64,000 nt of DNA. Source: Gracilaria gracilis (Eukaryota; Rhodophyta; Florideophyceae; Gracilariales; Gracilariaceae). Under the pieces are notes generated by a model that did no database searches, was not told the DNA's origin, and saw nothing but the letters and a program-made list of their open reading frames with translations. The stretch covers positions 310,001-374,000 of the forward strand of contig JARGSG010000207.1 of NCBI GenBank assembly GCA_030374805.1. The letters run 5' to 3'. Made by a program: the position numbers and the translations under genes. Shown here piece by piece: positions 31,416-43,520 of this stretch. Position 1 is the first letter of the stretch; every line of letters begins with the position of its first letter.

Positions 31416-33020
31416 AAGTAGCTTTCAAAGAACAAGTTCCAAGAAGAGTTGAGCAAAAGAGGAATTGAAAGCAAACAGAAGCAAGATATATAAGGCGGAA
31501 ATGTTATGGAAGACAATCGTCTTTGGGCACCAGGTTGGACAATGAGATGCGCTTTGGCTGTCTTCACACTGCAGGGCGTCTGGCTCCTCTTTTATTCCTG
31601 GCTGAGATTCACTGCCACCCAATTCGCAGTGGAGACATTACATTACTTCTTCTTTTCACGACGAGTTGCAGTGAGTGATCGCCTCACGGCGCATCGAAAT
31701 GCAATCGTGGTGCATGAGTATGTCCGAATCTCCTTCATTACAAAGCAATCTGGCATCGTGATTGACCTACATGTCACAAGAAATAGCTACGTATCCCAAG
31801 AGTTTCTGTTTCCGTGACCCATTCGAATGAGCAAAATCCATCGGTTTCTGCGCCAAGAGTGGAGGACCATGGTTGTAAGTACCAAGGGTAGTACTGTATG
31901 TGCGTATTTGTCACGATGCCCCTGTAACGGAGAACGATGTTATTCATTTCATACATTTTCTTCTTTCTCTCTCTCTCTCTCTCCTCTCTTTCTTTATTGG
32001 CACGTACGTCCATTTAACAATGCTTGTAACGCAGAGGTTTGGTGAACATCATGTTGCACTTACCTCTCTTCAAGCTTGATTCCACTTATGCATGTGGAGT
32101 ATTCAGCAATTGTAATCAACTGAACCGGCGCATCGTAATATCTGATTGGAATCCTCAACAACCCACGAACAAGAATGGATACACATTTATAAACAATACC
32201 CTAGTAGGATCAGCCTTCTGCCTTGCTTGCGTAGTCGTTGTGGATCTAAAGGCTATCGCTTCGTGGCTATCAAAACCTCTGTTAGCAGCTCCGTCTCGGT
32301 CGCCGAGGGAGTGACGTTTCATTGCGATGATTCATAGGAGGGCATTCGTGCGAATAAGAGCTCTTACCTTCGTAGCGTTACCCCCTGAATCAGAACTCAG
32401 ATATAGTGAAGGTGAATTAACTCTACCCTTGTAAAGTTAGCAAAGTTAGTTCAGAGAGAGGGCTAATCCTCGTAGATGCAATGCACTAAACTTTACATAT
32501 TACCGACAAAGGTAATTTCGTGGTAGGAAGCCAGCCACTTGGTAATTAAAATCGGGGGAAATTAAACGGAACTGCAGGTTCTTTTCACAGGTTTCCAACA
32601 CCAAATTGTGGGTCCCACAGGTTGACAGCAGTAGAAAACGCACTGCAGGCAGCACCCTTTTCCGGTATAGATACGTCTGTGTGCCTCCAAGTTTGAGTCA
32701 GCTCACAGTCTCCGATCACGTCTATCCACACTTTTAGCTCCAACGTTCGTTTTCTAGGAGCCCAGCGGTTTCCGCACCCTCGTTCTCAGTCTCCTCATCG
32801 CCATTACTGGCGGCCATCATAACCTTAAGTTTCCGAAGTTCGTCCCCCCGTTTTGCACGGCCTCCATGAAATTATTGTAGAGGAGGGCAACTGCTGCAGT
32901 CGGCTTTGCCAACGAATAATTCCCCTCCCCTTGCAAATAGTTTACGAGGTATACGGACACCCTTGATTCGCGTACATTCTGCACAACGATCTTAACTCTT
33001 CAATTCACATAGCAAGCGTC
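31416..33020. other. Intergenic, no clear gene
   Basis: Contains a TC microsatellite (about 31965-31990) and several copies of the short CTACCCTTG/CAAGGGTAG motif (e.g. 31879-31896, 32423). Scattered frames of 60-100 codons carry no motif. The last part should hold the promoter of the gene at 33021. Confidence 0.45.
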
Positions 33021-34949
33021 ATGAGCGCAGCACCGCTTGAGCCGTCTTCCAAGGAGTCTGCTGATGACATTCTCTCTCAGCCTGAATCTCAACATGGCAA
33101 GCATATATGCAACGCAGTCTTAAAGCGTCCCAGTGGGACGCTACAATCGTTTCTAAAACAAGCTGTTACAGAACTATCGGGATGGGGTAAAGCTACAGCA
33201 GCTTCGTTTCTTCCTGAACCTATGCCTCTTCTCGAACAGTCTGTAGATCTGCAAAGTTCTTTGCAGCACAATTTAATAGAACAAGCCCCTGTCAGCATAA
33301 CCCCTCTCTTTCTTCGCGTGTTTGACATGCATGCAAGCAAACAAACAGATAACCCTTTTCTTAAGGCGCATTCCGTTATGAGCTGCGCGCTCGCCACCGG
33401 TGTTCAACCCGGGCTTCCTTACAAGGTGGAGCTTGGGCTCGAAGAAGCTCCTCCAAAGCAAAAAGCGCAACCGTTTGTGAGTAACGCCACGCCGCGGAGG
33501 ACTCCCCGAGGTCCGTCAATAAACGATACCTTCTCGCTTGGGCGCAAATCACTTGGCCCGGATCTCGATCGAAATGCGAACAAACCAATCGTTCATCGCA
33601 GCTCGCTCCAACAGCTTACTCGCCGAAGACGATCTTCTGTCGCAACCCGGAGGATGTCAAGAATGAAGATTGACGATGAGGAAGCTTTGGGTGTTGAAGA
33701 GGACAATGTTGAAGAAGAGGATTTCGAACGACCCGAAGGACTAACGGACGCACAGTGGGAAGCTCAGTTAAAGACGCGGAAAAAGACGAAGGATATAGAC
33801 AAAGTGCGCAATCGTCTCAACGAATTGAAACGTCGTCAGGAGCGCAGAGATCAGGAGAAACATCGTCCAATGGAAGAGAGCAATGAAGAAAATGTCGTAT
33901 GTGCAAATGATACCTTCTACGAAAGAAACAAAAGAAGGCAAGAAATAGAAGAAAAGAGACGAGAGCAAGCAAATGAAGCACTTCGAAAGAAAAAGGATGT
34001 GCAACGCAACCGTTTGGAGAGCAAGAAAAGGCGTATTGAGAAACGGCTTAAGCTCGCAAAGAAGAAGGGACAGAATGACATGAGCGATGACGAAGTTGAA
34101 GAAGTGGACTCAGAACAAGAGGACAACCAGAATGATCAAGCGACACATATACATGAAGAGACAGACCAGCAGACGGATTCTCCGGGGTCAAAACGTCAAA
34201 GACTCGGAACGCATGATACGGATAGTCACAGTAATAACGACGGCCCCCATCAGTCTCAGAATAACCACGACCATTCGGGGGGGTACGTTGGACGTCATCA
34301 GTATGGTTATGCTTCACACAGTGAGGTGGGCGGACAGCGTCCCTTAGATCATCACATGTATCCAGTCCGTCGGGCGTATCAGGATGCATCCTATCCGCCG
34401 CACCTTTCGAGTGATCGACAAATGTTGGACGACCGAGGTTCATATGATCGCCCTCCGTACCCACCGGGGTCAAATCATGCCCGGCACGGCACACGTCTGC
34501 CATATTACGATTCTCGTCCTCCGCACGACTTCCCTCCTGACCATCCAGGAAGAGAGCCCAGTTTTCACCGTAATCCAGAGTATCACCCGAGCATATCCCC
34601 GGAACGGAATTACGAAAATGGAGGTGGAATGCACAACCATCGACCGGCTACTCATCCCATGAACTATCTTCCCCCTCCAAATGATGTTCAGTTCCATCGG
34701 CCTATGCTTCCACCACGTGGCTACCATGATCGTCCTCCACAACACGGTCCTGGTGATCACTACTACAACCAAGATCAACCCCCCCGCTCTTATACAGAGA
34801 GAAATTATGAACCAGAACCCTACGAAAGGGGGCCCCATGATAGGCGTATGCCGCGAGACAACCCGAATTCACCTCCAACACGATATCCTCACCCCCCTCT
34901 CCGTCCGCCATCAGAATACCATCAAGAAGATTCATCTTATCGTCGATAG
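33021..34949 (+). CDS. Large unrecognised charged protein, probably nuclear
   Basis: 642 aa, single exon. Residues 1-150 look folded (NAVLKRPSGTLQSFLKQAVTELSGWG). Residues ~195-235 are basic then acidic (LTRRRRSSVATRRMSRMKIDDEEALGVEEDNVEEEDFERPEGL). Residues ~240-360 form a long highly charged coiled coil (ERNKRRQEIEEKRREQANEALRKKKD). An acidic stretch follows, and the last ~250 residues are a low-complexity His/Pro/Tyr/Arg/Asp-rich tail with many RPP, PPH and DRPP motifs. Such tails occur in RNA-processing and condensate proteins (inference). No catalytic motif is seen. Confidence 0.75.
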   Translation: MSAAPLEPSSKESADDILSQPESQHGKHICNAVLKRPSGTLQSFLKQAVTELSGWGKATAASFLPEPMPLLEQSVDLQSSLQHNLIEQAPVSITPLFLRVFDMHASKQTDNPFLKAHSVMSCALATGVQPGLPYKVELGLEEAPPKQKAQPFVSNATPRRTPRGPSINDTFSLGRKSLGPDLDRNANKPIVHRSSLQQLTRRRRSSVATRRMSRMKIDDEEALGVEEDNVEEEDFERPEGLTDAQWEAQLKTRKKTKDIDKVRNRLNELKRRQERRDQEKHRPMEESNEENVVCANDTFYERNKRRQEIEEKRREQANEALRKKKDVQRNRLESKKRRIEKRLKLAKKKGQNDMSDDEVEEVDSEQEDNQNDQATHIHEETDQQTDSPGSKRQRLGTHDTDSHSNNDGPHQSQNNHDHSGGYVGRHQYGYASHSEVGGQRPLDHHMYPVRRAYQDASYPPHLSSDRQMLDDRGSYDRPPYPPGSNHARHGTRLPYYDSRPPHDFPPDHPGREPSFHRNPEYHPSISPERNYENGGGMHNHRPATHPMNYLPPPNDVQFHRPMLPPRGYHDRPPQHGPGDHYYNQDQPPRSYTERNYEPEPYERGPHDRRMPRDNPNSPPTRYPHPPLRPPSEYHQEDSSYRR

Positions 34950-34995
34950 GTTTATGTAAGTGTTATGCAGTTCATATCAGTTATTGGTTTAGGTT

Positions 34996-36630
34996 TCATG
35001 TTGGCTCGAACCCAGCTCTGAATGGAGCCCATTGAAAAAAGTTGCAGTTTGCCGTCCTGCCAATCCCAGCCGGGAAAGGGCAGGAAAAGAATGTCCTCCC
35101 TCTATTTTCACCACTCTTGCTGACTTTCTTCAACACGCAGAGCTCTCCGTGACGACATCGAGGTGTAGGAGGTGGTCCTGTGAGCAGCTTGCGCCAGGCT
35201 TGAGATATGGCCTTGCGTCTATTGACAAGTTTGTGCTCTTGGTGATTGCGGATACTCTTTTCATCAAAATCAGCTTCAGTTCTGGTTTGCAAAGAAGCAC
35301 CGTCGTCCTGCACTGAAACCGATACCTTGGTATTACTTGGATGACCCGGGCTTGGGTTCTCTTCGCAATGGGATCTCCTCAAAGAGTCTTTCCCTTGCGT
35401 CAAAGCCACAAGTGAAGTTTGTGTGTATCGCCCTTTTCGTTTTCTACGTGTAGCGCTCAGGAACTCATTGCCCTTCTTCTTTTCTTCTTGACCAAATCTT
35501 TTCGCGCTGCCTACCAACGGTGCTGCAGGCGCTTTGGAAAGCTTACGAATCTTGCCAGCTGAGAAAATGGATGGCACGGCAGAAGCTGAGCCTGGTTTGT
35601 CTCGTTTCATGAGCAGGGTAGTTAGTGACTGTTGCCTGAACCCAAATCTGGGCATGTTTTGTGAGCAGAATGGGGGCACACGTTTAGAACAGATCACCAT
35701 ATCGCTCGACTTCCGCAATCGAACTGTGACCGGACAGTGATCTGATCCTTTGATATGAGACCAAATGGCCGCCTCTGTTACATTTGACTTGAAGAATTCA
35801 CGACTTACTACGATAAGGTCTATTCGCACCCCATGGTTGTTCTCTCTGCTCTTTGTGGCTTCCGACCAACAAGTGTAGGCAGAGTTTGTATTGGGATTCA
35901 GTTCTCGAAAAGAGTCAACCATGTTGTTTGTTTCTAACAAAGTTCTTAACCACGATCTAGTTGGACTTTGATTCCATTCTTTAGTTTCACTGGGAAGTAC
36001 TGGCTCTGCTCGATCTCTGAGGGAAGGACAGATGTTGAAGTCACCCACGACAAGTACATTTCGCCCAATCCTTCGTAAAGCTTCCACCTTTGCTTGTAAG
36101 GCATGTAGGAATTGTATCTTAAAGACGACACGCTCTGTCACTGTGACAGCTGGGGCATAAATATTGATGAGAACGAAGCCCCCATGGTCCGTGATGACGC
36201 AACGACCTTCGCTCTTCACAATCTCTAGGGTTTCGGAGTTGAAAACTGGTGTCGTTCTTTCTTCATCGACAGGAGCATGGTCTGTTTTTGAGCAGGAAGC
36301 ACTTCCTGAATGTCGCATCTCAATAGCTGCGCCACCTATATTGTTACAAAACCCTTCACCGGCATCAGAAGGTGTTGCAACCCCCTTTCGACAGAATGTT
36401 GCTACTCCACTATATCCTCGCTTCTGTTTACAGATACTGAAAAACGAGTCATAACCTTCTACAAACGCCACGCTCTCGAGCTCTGGATCCCCTTGACCTG
36501 AAATCTTTGTTTCCTGCAAGCAGATTATGTCCGAATCAAGAGTTTCGAAGAGTGGCGCCAGAGGACGAATGCTCTTTAGACCGTTAACGTTCCAAGAAGT
36601 TATTCTCATAGTTCTGAGTGCTTTCCACAA
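34996..36630 (-). CDS. APEX2: AP endonuclease 2
   Basis: A DNA repair nuclease that cuts at abasic sites and has 3'-5' exonuclease and 3'-phosphodiesterase activity. 544 aa; Met8 (MRITSWNVNGLKS, 36609) is the more usual start. Domains: endonuclease/exonuclease/phosphatase fold (residues ~8-310) with WNVNG, LQETK (metal-binding Glu), GDFNICPS (Asp/Asn) and GSDHCPV (Asp-His); a PCNA-binding-type box QQSLTTLL (~330); a disordered linker; and a C-terminal zf-GRF finger CRHGELCVLKKV..GRTFFSCPF..CNFFQWAP (~495-540). The PCNA box and GRF finger identify the APEX2 branch, not APEX1. Intact, no intron. Confidence 0.95.
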   Translation of the reverse strand: MWKALRTMRITSWNVNGLKSIRPLAPLFETLDSDIICLQETKISGQGDPELESVAFVEGYDSFFSICKQKRGYSGVATFCRKGVATPSDAGEGFCNNIGGAAIEMRHSGSASCSKTDHAPVDEERTTPVFNSETLEIVKSEGRCVITDHGGFVLINIYAPAVTVTERVVFKIQFLHALQAKVEALRRIGRNVLVVGDFNICPSLRDRAEPVLPSETKEWNQSPTRSWLRTLLETNNMVDSFRELNPNTNSAYTCWSEATKSRENNHGVRIDLIVVSREFFKSNVTEAAIWSHIKGSDHCPVTVRLRKSSDMVICSKRVPPFCSQNMPRFGFRQQSLTTLLMKRDKPGSASAVPSIFSAGKIRKLSKAPAAPLVGSAKRFGQEEKKKGNEFLSATRRKRKGRYTQTSLVALTQGKDSLRRSHCEENPSPGHPSNTKVSVSVQDDGASLQTRTEADFDEKSIRNHQEHKLVNRRKAISQAWRKLLTGPPPTPRCRHGELCVLKKVSKSGENRGRTFFSCPFPAGIGRTANCNFFQWAPFRAGFEPT

Positions 36631-38692
36631 TTTCCCGAGCGTCGATGAGCATCGCTTCCCTCCAAAATAGTAGACTTGAAGCTCTGCCGCCTGCAGGGCG
36701 AGGGGCTGGGTTTAAGGCTATGTTCACCGGCTGTGACAAATGAGAAGAAGGTCGAGGACATGTACGACAAAATCTTCTTCGTAGATATAGGAGCCTGTAC
36801 TCTGTATCTATCTAGTAGATACTCTGTAGCCTGATACAGACTTACTCCCTGCTGAGCGCCTTGACTCTGCGTCTGGGCCCCAGAGCAAGTCTTGCCGGCT
36901 ACATTCAGTATACTACACACTGTGTGTACACACTGTGTAGTACACAGGTACAGTAGCGTTCTACCCTGTACTGTAACGCTACCGTTTACACGTACGTGAA
37001 CATCGACACGTGTTTTTCCTAATAGACAAACTGAAAAAAGTCTCCGCTCTATTCCCAGCCCTGGACATTTCCTTTACGAAGGTAACGCGTACGTTCTCGC
37101 CCTCTCTTTCTTCGCGAAGCGCGTATGTTAATTCCTCTAACGCGTGGGTTTGCGAAAGTCCCAACAGCCTATAACTCCTCTATATCGCAACCACAGACTA
37201 CTACTAATCAGTACCTCTTTACTTCTCTTTCTGGGCTACAGCAAGGAAGCATAAGGATCCCTTGGATTTTTTTTCGACTGCAGGCGTTCTGTAGAGACTG
37301 TGAAGTTTATCTTCAGTACGAAGGCAGGTAAATGGTTAGCACTCTTGCCCTTGTATCCCTAACTTCTTGCTCAAAGGTTTGCCACGAGCGATACTCTCTT
37401 TCTCACCAAACATTGGCTGGTTTGAAGTGAGAGCTATATCCGATTCAGGCGACAACTCAATACCTCTTCTGAGATGTAGCGTTTTGGCCTGAATTTTTTT
37501 GCTCTTACTTTCTTCAACCGGCCTCAAAGGTGTGTGGCATGTCATTAATGCCTTTGGCTAAGTACCCTTTTTCTTTTGCTTCATGAAAGATAGATTCATG
37601 AAAGATAGATAAGGGTTAACGCTACCCTTACAAGACCAATATGAAGAATAGTAAGGACAGCACACGTAGACAGCGACTCAAGACTAAGATGGCCTTTGCA
37701 ATCTAAATTCTACAGGGTGCCCGAGAGCTCACCCCATAAGCGTTTCACTGATTTGAACACCGTTCTCCGTTGTGTCGCAAGTCAACCTGGCCTCTTAAAA
37801 GTTCTCGGTTCTGGGTGACAAATGTACGAAAAGTATTGCTTGACAAGCCTTCTGCCCTTTGCGTACAGAAACTGGAACCGGAACGATTCTGACGTTGTAA
37901 CGCTACGACTGGCTTTGTGAAGTGATGAGCTTCGCGGAAGCTAGACAAGAAGAGAACATTCCAACTACGTACCATTCTAGTAGTACTACCAAGGGTGATA
38001 TGATGAATATTCTCGATTACATTAGAGCCAGGTGGTGGCCACTGTCGTCCTCTTCACCGGTTTCGTGCTTGTATTCTTGTGATTCATAATTAAACCCTTG
38101 CTTTGGTAGAAGAAGTACAGGTAGTACGATAAAGGCGAGTTCATGTGCGCAGTCGGTGAACCAGCCGTAAGCGCTCTTCACAATTCTAATGCTCTGCTAC
38201 CAACTTCGAAGCTGAACTGCTACCTTCGTAGACATGGGGAATTGAAGCAAGAGAGTCAGCTCTCTCACCCTTGGTATTCCCTTTGTCTGTACGCTTTGGA
38301 GAGAAGAATTTGCGCTCCAATCTGACATACTGCATAGAATTGTAAGAGCTGGCTTCTTTTAACTTTGGCAACTAAGAAACAAGGATATAAAGTGTGCTAA
38401 GCAGGCCGAAGTGCTGCAAACGTGTCCAGGAGTCTTTCCCGATTTAACTTCATTCGACAAAAGCTTCGTTGCAAAAGATGAGCCAGTTTCACGCAACTAA
38501 ATGCTCAGCGGAAACAAAAACAACTACGACAACCACCAACCCTATGACACTAGCTTACGAGTAGTACAGAACATCGTTAACGAGTTACTTCATTCAAGTC
38601 ATTCAACACTTGGCAGAGAAAACCCCCAATTGGCGAGTAGATAAACATGAGTCTCAAAAGCCTCGAGACAACGAATTGAAAAGGGAAGCGGC
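36631..38692. other. Intergenic, no clear gene; one near-palindrome
   Basis: 2 kb without a supported gene. 36913-36942 is a near-perfect palindrome made of ACTACACA/TGTGTAGT arms and a TGTGTGTACACAC centre. About 37110-37190 matches a stretch near 24810-24890. 37603-37630 holds AAGGGTTAACGCTACCCTT. The end serves as actin 3' flank. Confidence 0.45.
36913..36942. repeat. 30-bp palindrome
   Basis: ACTACACA..TGTGTAGT arms with an alternating TG/AC centre. Able to form a hairpin; upstream of APEX2. Confidence 0.7.
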
Positions 38693-39942
38693 TTAGAAGC
38701 ACTTGCGGTGAACAATGGACGGACCCATTTCGTCGTACTCGGCCTTGGACACCCACATCTGCTGGAAGGTAGAGAGGGAAGACAAAATGGAACCACCAAT
38801 CCAGACAGAGTATTGGCGCTCAGGAGGAGCAATAACCTTGATCTTCATGGAAGGTGGCGCCAATGTCTCAATTTCCTTCTGAACACGAGAAGCAATACCG
38901 GCGAACATAGTAGTTCCGCCGGACATGACAATGTTGTTGTACAAATCCTTACGGATATCAATGTCAGTCTTCATGATTGAGTTGTAGGCGGTGAGATGAA
39001 TACCGTTCATTTCGTTTCCAAGCATCTCAGGCTTGAACAAGGCTTCAGGGCACTGGAACCTCTCAGCTTCAACAGTAATGACCTGACCGTCAGGAAGTTC
39101 GTACTCCTTCTCGAGAGATGAGTTGGAGTTGGCATTGCTCAGTTCCTTGTCGTAGTCCTCGGCAACAAAGCAGAGCTGTTGCTTGATATCGCGGACAATT
39201 TCGAGCTCAGCAGAAGTAGTAAAAGAGTAACCACGTTGCTGCAAAAGCTTAGCCATCCATCCAGTAAGATCACGACCAGCGAGATCAATTCGGAGAACGG
39301 CATGAGGGAGAGAATAACCCTCGTAGATAGGGACGGTGTGAGTCACCCCATCTCCAGAATCGAGCACAATACCGGAAGTACGGCCAGAGGCGTACAAGGA
39401 AAGGACGGCCTGGATGGCGACGTAGAAGGCCGGGATGTTGAAGGTTTCAAACATGATTTGAGTCATGCGTTCGCGGTTAGCCTTGGGGTTAAGCGGAGCC
39501 TCAGTAAGAAGCACTGGGTGCTCGGCGGGGTCGACTCGAAGCTCAGAGTAGAAGGCATGATGCCAGATCTTTTCCATATCGTCCCAGTTTGTGACAATAC
39601 CGTGTTCCAGAGGGTATTTGATGATCAAAACACCACGGCGAGCCATGGCGGCATCACCAACGTACTCATCCTTTTGACCGGTACCAACCATGATACCCTA
39701 AAACAGAGATGAAGATAAAGATCGAAAGCAAGGGAAGTTTGCAGATTGGTGATGAACAGCAAAGGTCAGCATGATGGCGATCGAGTACGGGAGTGAACAT
39801 ACGAAGCAGTGAAAGTTACCTTTTGCTTGGGCTTGCCAATGACAGCAGGGAAGACGGCCTTAGGGCAATCCTCCCCGGCGATTCCAGTCTTGCATCGACC
39901 GGAACCATTGTCAATAACGACGGCGGGCTTTGAGAGACTCAT
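38693..39942 (-). CDS. ACT: Actin, two exons
   Basis: Exon 1 39942-39820 (41 codons, [25 protein letters not shown]..), intron 39819-39698 (GTAACT..TTTTAG, 122 bp), exon 2 39697-38693. The product is 375 aa, the standard actin length. Seen: phosphate loops DNGSG and DSGDGVTH, DNase-loop region [67 protein letters not shown], and C-terminal KCF. Two residues are odd: GSGRCKTG where most actins have GSGMCKAG. Strong conservation and intact splice sites indicate a functional gene. Codons prefer C/G endings, as expected for high expression. Confidence 0.98.
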
Positions 39943-42258
39943 TGTACAGTTAAAGGCGGAGAAGTGACTACCGGAAAGGAAGAACGAAAACTAGGAGACG
40001 ATGCGAGAAGGAATGGAGGAACAAGAATCGAAGCGATATCGAAGAGGCGGACGGGTCTATCTAAGGCGGAGTAGAGAGGAGAGAAGCGGGCGGTCAAGTA
40101 AGATGCTAAATGGTGGAGTGAAGTGTCAGGCGCGGGGCCGCACGCTGCAAAAATGGGAGAGGGTCTTGCAGAGGCACAATTTTTGGCCATGAATGGAAGG
40201 GGAGGAAAAAATTCGGGTGAGCGGGCACGAAAAATGTCGAAGCGTATCTATCAGCAGCGGCATCGGCTGTGGTGCAAACGGCCACAAGCGCCCACAAGCA
40301 AATTTTCAACGTTTAAAAAGGCGCGCTGCAGCGCGGGGGGGCGGTTGATGGTCCGAGGACCTGTTTACAAATCGGCACATGTGATCGAGTTACGTGGTCC
40401 GCAGAACGAGCGCGCTCGTCAGTGTCAGCACTGAGAGGCTGACGGTGGGTGTTGGAGGCTCAGAGCGCTTTGCCTTCTGGAGCGTTTTGCTCGGACGTGT
40501 CCACCGACGGTGAGCAGACCAATCACAGTTCGAGCCTGCATTGCTGGCGCAGTGTCGGCTGCGTGTGACAACACATAACTGCACGCGTTGAACGTTTTGT
40601 GCCCCGATGCTTTCTGTAAGCAAAGTTCTGGACCGTTGGCTATCGACTTGGCCACCTGGCCATTACTGTATCGTACGTAGATATCAACGAACAAGTTACA
40701 TCGGCTTCGACCGAGCCGCTGGATGGCGAAGCCGGTTGAAGAAAGCTGCCGTTCTCTGCAGTTCGATCAACGACTTTCGCACTTAAATGAATGGCCGGCC
40801 AGTTTTACGGCGAGTACTCACCGTCAGAATTCCCAAACAACCACCCCTGATGGAAGGATTCCATCAACTTGGTCATCAACACGAGTAGAAGCGTCTCCCC
40901 ACAGCAATGCAAACTGTGAAACCAGCTCACGCGTTTCTTGGTCTTAACTTCATGTTAACCGCAGCACGACAACAATCGGAAGGTTGTCTCCTCCAGCTCG
41001 CATGCATTTAAAGCAAGAGAAACACCTGTCATTTGATTTGCTGCAATGAACACATGCACGTTTATATATCTTCGTAGATATGTTTCCATTCCAACAAGAG
41101 CTTCTTGTTCTTCACCCAACACCTGTCACTGCCGACCGGCCATGAAGTTGATGGCTGTGGTTCTATCGACGATTGTCAGAGTTAAAACGATTATGGTACC
41201 CCTTTAGCGATGAGAGAAGCTCGTAACTTCTCTCGCGTATTCTTATCTACCCTTGTACCGATACGCCTCAGCACAGAACCGGCCGCACCCTCATCACGAT
41301 GACCTTTTTGCAAATAAGGGTTTGAGCATTGCTGGAGTTGGCAAGCAAGAGGTCGAATGTCAGATTGAAGGCACACGTAGATGCCACTGTAACGAATACC
41401 TGTACTGAATACCAGTTCTGAGACCAGACCAAGTGGCGGAGCTAGATGCGGAGCTAGAGGCGGAGCTAGAGTGTTAAAACGCTACATCTTATCACCCACT
41501 CAGCTCAAGAAATTGCCTCAGTATCGTAAGACGACGAGACAATGAACCAACCCAAACGAACCAAATCCTGCACAAGAGCCTACGAACCAAGAGCTTTTCG
41601 ACGAATTATTTCAAGCAGTTCGCGAGTCTGCTGAGGGTTAGGAACGTTAAACTTTTAGCCCAATAGAAAACGGTTCTCTCTGGACCTCGACGCTTACATT
41701 GACCTGAATGATACCACCAGCAAAGAGCAAAGTTATGAAGCAGGCCCCGATCGCCGCAACTGGTTTGCTCACTCTCGTGCAACTACACTGATTCTTCCTG
41801 TGGATGTTCGTAATGCCAGTCCACCCATATAAAGATAGAAAACAGCGCAAGATCCGCAGCCACTGCGAACATATGAGTCAATTGAGATCCTAGCAATTGC
41901 GCCAAGACATGCGTGTCTGAGTTAAACTTCTCACCCCTTCTTGAGATAGTCAAACAGACAACAGCGCTGGAGGTTTGCGTTATCGGTAAACGTTTCTCAA
42001 GGAAAGCCTGCGAAGCCCTGTGTTTCCCACGCCGCCCACAAACAAGCTCTTGAGGTTTTCATTCAAGAACTGCGGGAAGTCAAGCACGCTGTAGTACAGC
42101 GGCTGTACCATGCAATTGCCTCGAAATCTCCACGAGTTCTCCATCGCTTGCGACGAGAACGTGAATGAGCAATTCAGCCATGACAGTCTTTTTGACTTTG
42201 CGAATCGAAGCACTTGTCTTGTTTCTTGTTCAGTGAATAGGCGATTCGCCAGTGTAGT
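39943..42258. other. Actin upstream region and gene-free stretch
   Basis: 39943-40430 is the probable actin leader and promoter. It holds the perfect 14-bp palindrome CGCGCTGCAGCGCG (40322-40335). 41434-41470 has GCGGAGCTAGA repeated three times. No gene is supported in 40.4-42.2 kb. Confidence 0.45.
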
Positions 42259-43520
42259 TTAATCCAAGTACAGTACTGTTACAACAATTCGCAATTCTTT
42301 TGCTTGACGCACGGCTTCCAGGCTTCGCGAGACGGAACAAGATGCAATTGGATAGTTTCGATATGAACGTGAAGTCACGCAGTTAAACGCATCGTGTCAT
42401 GTTAGCGGTGCTGCTTGAGGCGCTCGCGATACCGGGGAACGTAGAGGGTAGTAACTTACACGACGTCAGAGTCATGAAATGCAAATGCGATGAAGTGGGT
42501 GCATCTCGACAAAATATCGGAGTTACATAATTGCGACGCAACGTCCAAAGGTAAAGGATCATTCTTCTTCATTTCAATGAGGTTTTGTACTTTCAAAAGC
42601 TAGAATGGAAGGGAAGCGAAGTGTTGTGGCGTGTTAGTCGAACAGAAAGTGCATCACTTGCAGCAGCACGTGTGTATTCGATAAGCTGTGATGCATCGCA
42701 AAGAAGGCATGGAAAGGAAGTTGCATACCTGCTCCTGTGTTTCCTTGGGCTGCTTGTATAGGCTCTGTGGCAGAACAACAGTCAGCAATTCGGGTTTTTC
42801 TGCTCGCAAGGCGCCGCGAATAACAGCTGCGTTTGTCCCCCCCGCACCTGAAGTGAATACATGATTGCCCACCAGTACATTTGCGTACGTCAACAACTCA
42901 ATGATTTGCTGATGTAGGTATGAGGTATATCTTGTGCCCAAGATGGCGACGTTTCTTGGGCCGTCCTGTTGGATTGCTGTGAGCTCCTGGAGCACTGTAT
43001 CAAAGGATCGCTCTGTTTCTCTCGAAAGCGTGGCGACTGATTTCGAATCACTCGCCTCTAAGTCGTCGCCATTGGCATCCTCGAATTCGTCTTCCCGGCC
43101 TGGAGGAGGGGGTGGAGGGGTGGATCTGCCGTAACAGCAAGTCGTAATGGAAGGATTTTTGGACGGCCTTTCGGAAGATGGGGGCGGCCACCAGCGCCTT
43201 CGCGGGAGAGAGGCGAAGTGATGCTGTGTGACGAAGGTAGACGAGGGAGGCGCGTGGAAGTGGTAACGTAAAGGCAGTAGATTGGCGGCGAAGGCTGTAC
43301 TCATTACGCCGCGGCGTCGTCTCGCGCTGGCGAGCATAGAAGGGAGGGACGTGGAGGCGGGAGTGTGGGGCGAGCTCGCGAAGAATGGCCTGATGCGGCA
43401 GGAGATTCGCGGAGGAGACGCGTTTGGAGGAGAACAGGGTGGGGGTGCTGGCGAGTGCACATCGTGCGGGTGCCCAGCCAATGGCCACGTTTCGTGGTTC
43501 TGCCGTTGTACCCTGCTCAC
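42259..43520 (-). CDS. Cyanobacterial-type DprA-like protein, probably plastid-targeted, three exons
   Basis: A Rossmann-fold protein of the DNA-processing (DprA/LOG-like) group, of the type annotated in cyanobacteria as recombination-mediator protein A. Exons 43520-42729, 42599-42460 and 42322-42259; introns 42728-42600 (GTATGC..TCTAG) and 42459-42323 (GTAAGT..GAAG). Seen: VAILGTRYTSYLHQQIIELLTYANVLVGNHVFTSGAGGTNAAVIRGALRA (nucleotide-binding GTR and GxGGTN), LLTVVLPQSLYKQPKETQEQ, NSDILSRCTHFIAFAFHDSD and EAVRQAKELRIVVTVLYLD. Length up to 331 aa. Met73 (MSTAFAANLLPLRYHFHAPP, 43304) would start a typical transit peptide; the longer start is also open. The match to the cyanobacterial family is from memory of its motifs. 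Its job in plastids is unknown. Confidence 0.82.

Noticed and set aside
31506-31817. 103-codon plus-strand frame with hydrophobic start
   Set aside because: No family, no splice support, and the opposite strand has equally good frames; left uncalled.
39179-39712. 177-codon plus-strand frame opposite actin
   Set aside because: Antisense shadow of actin.
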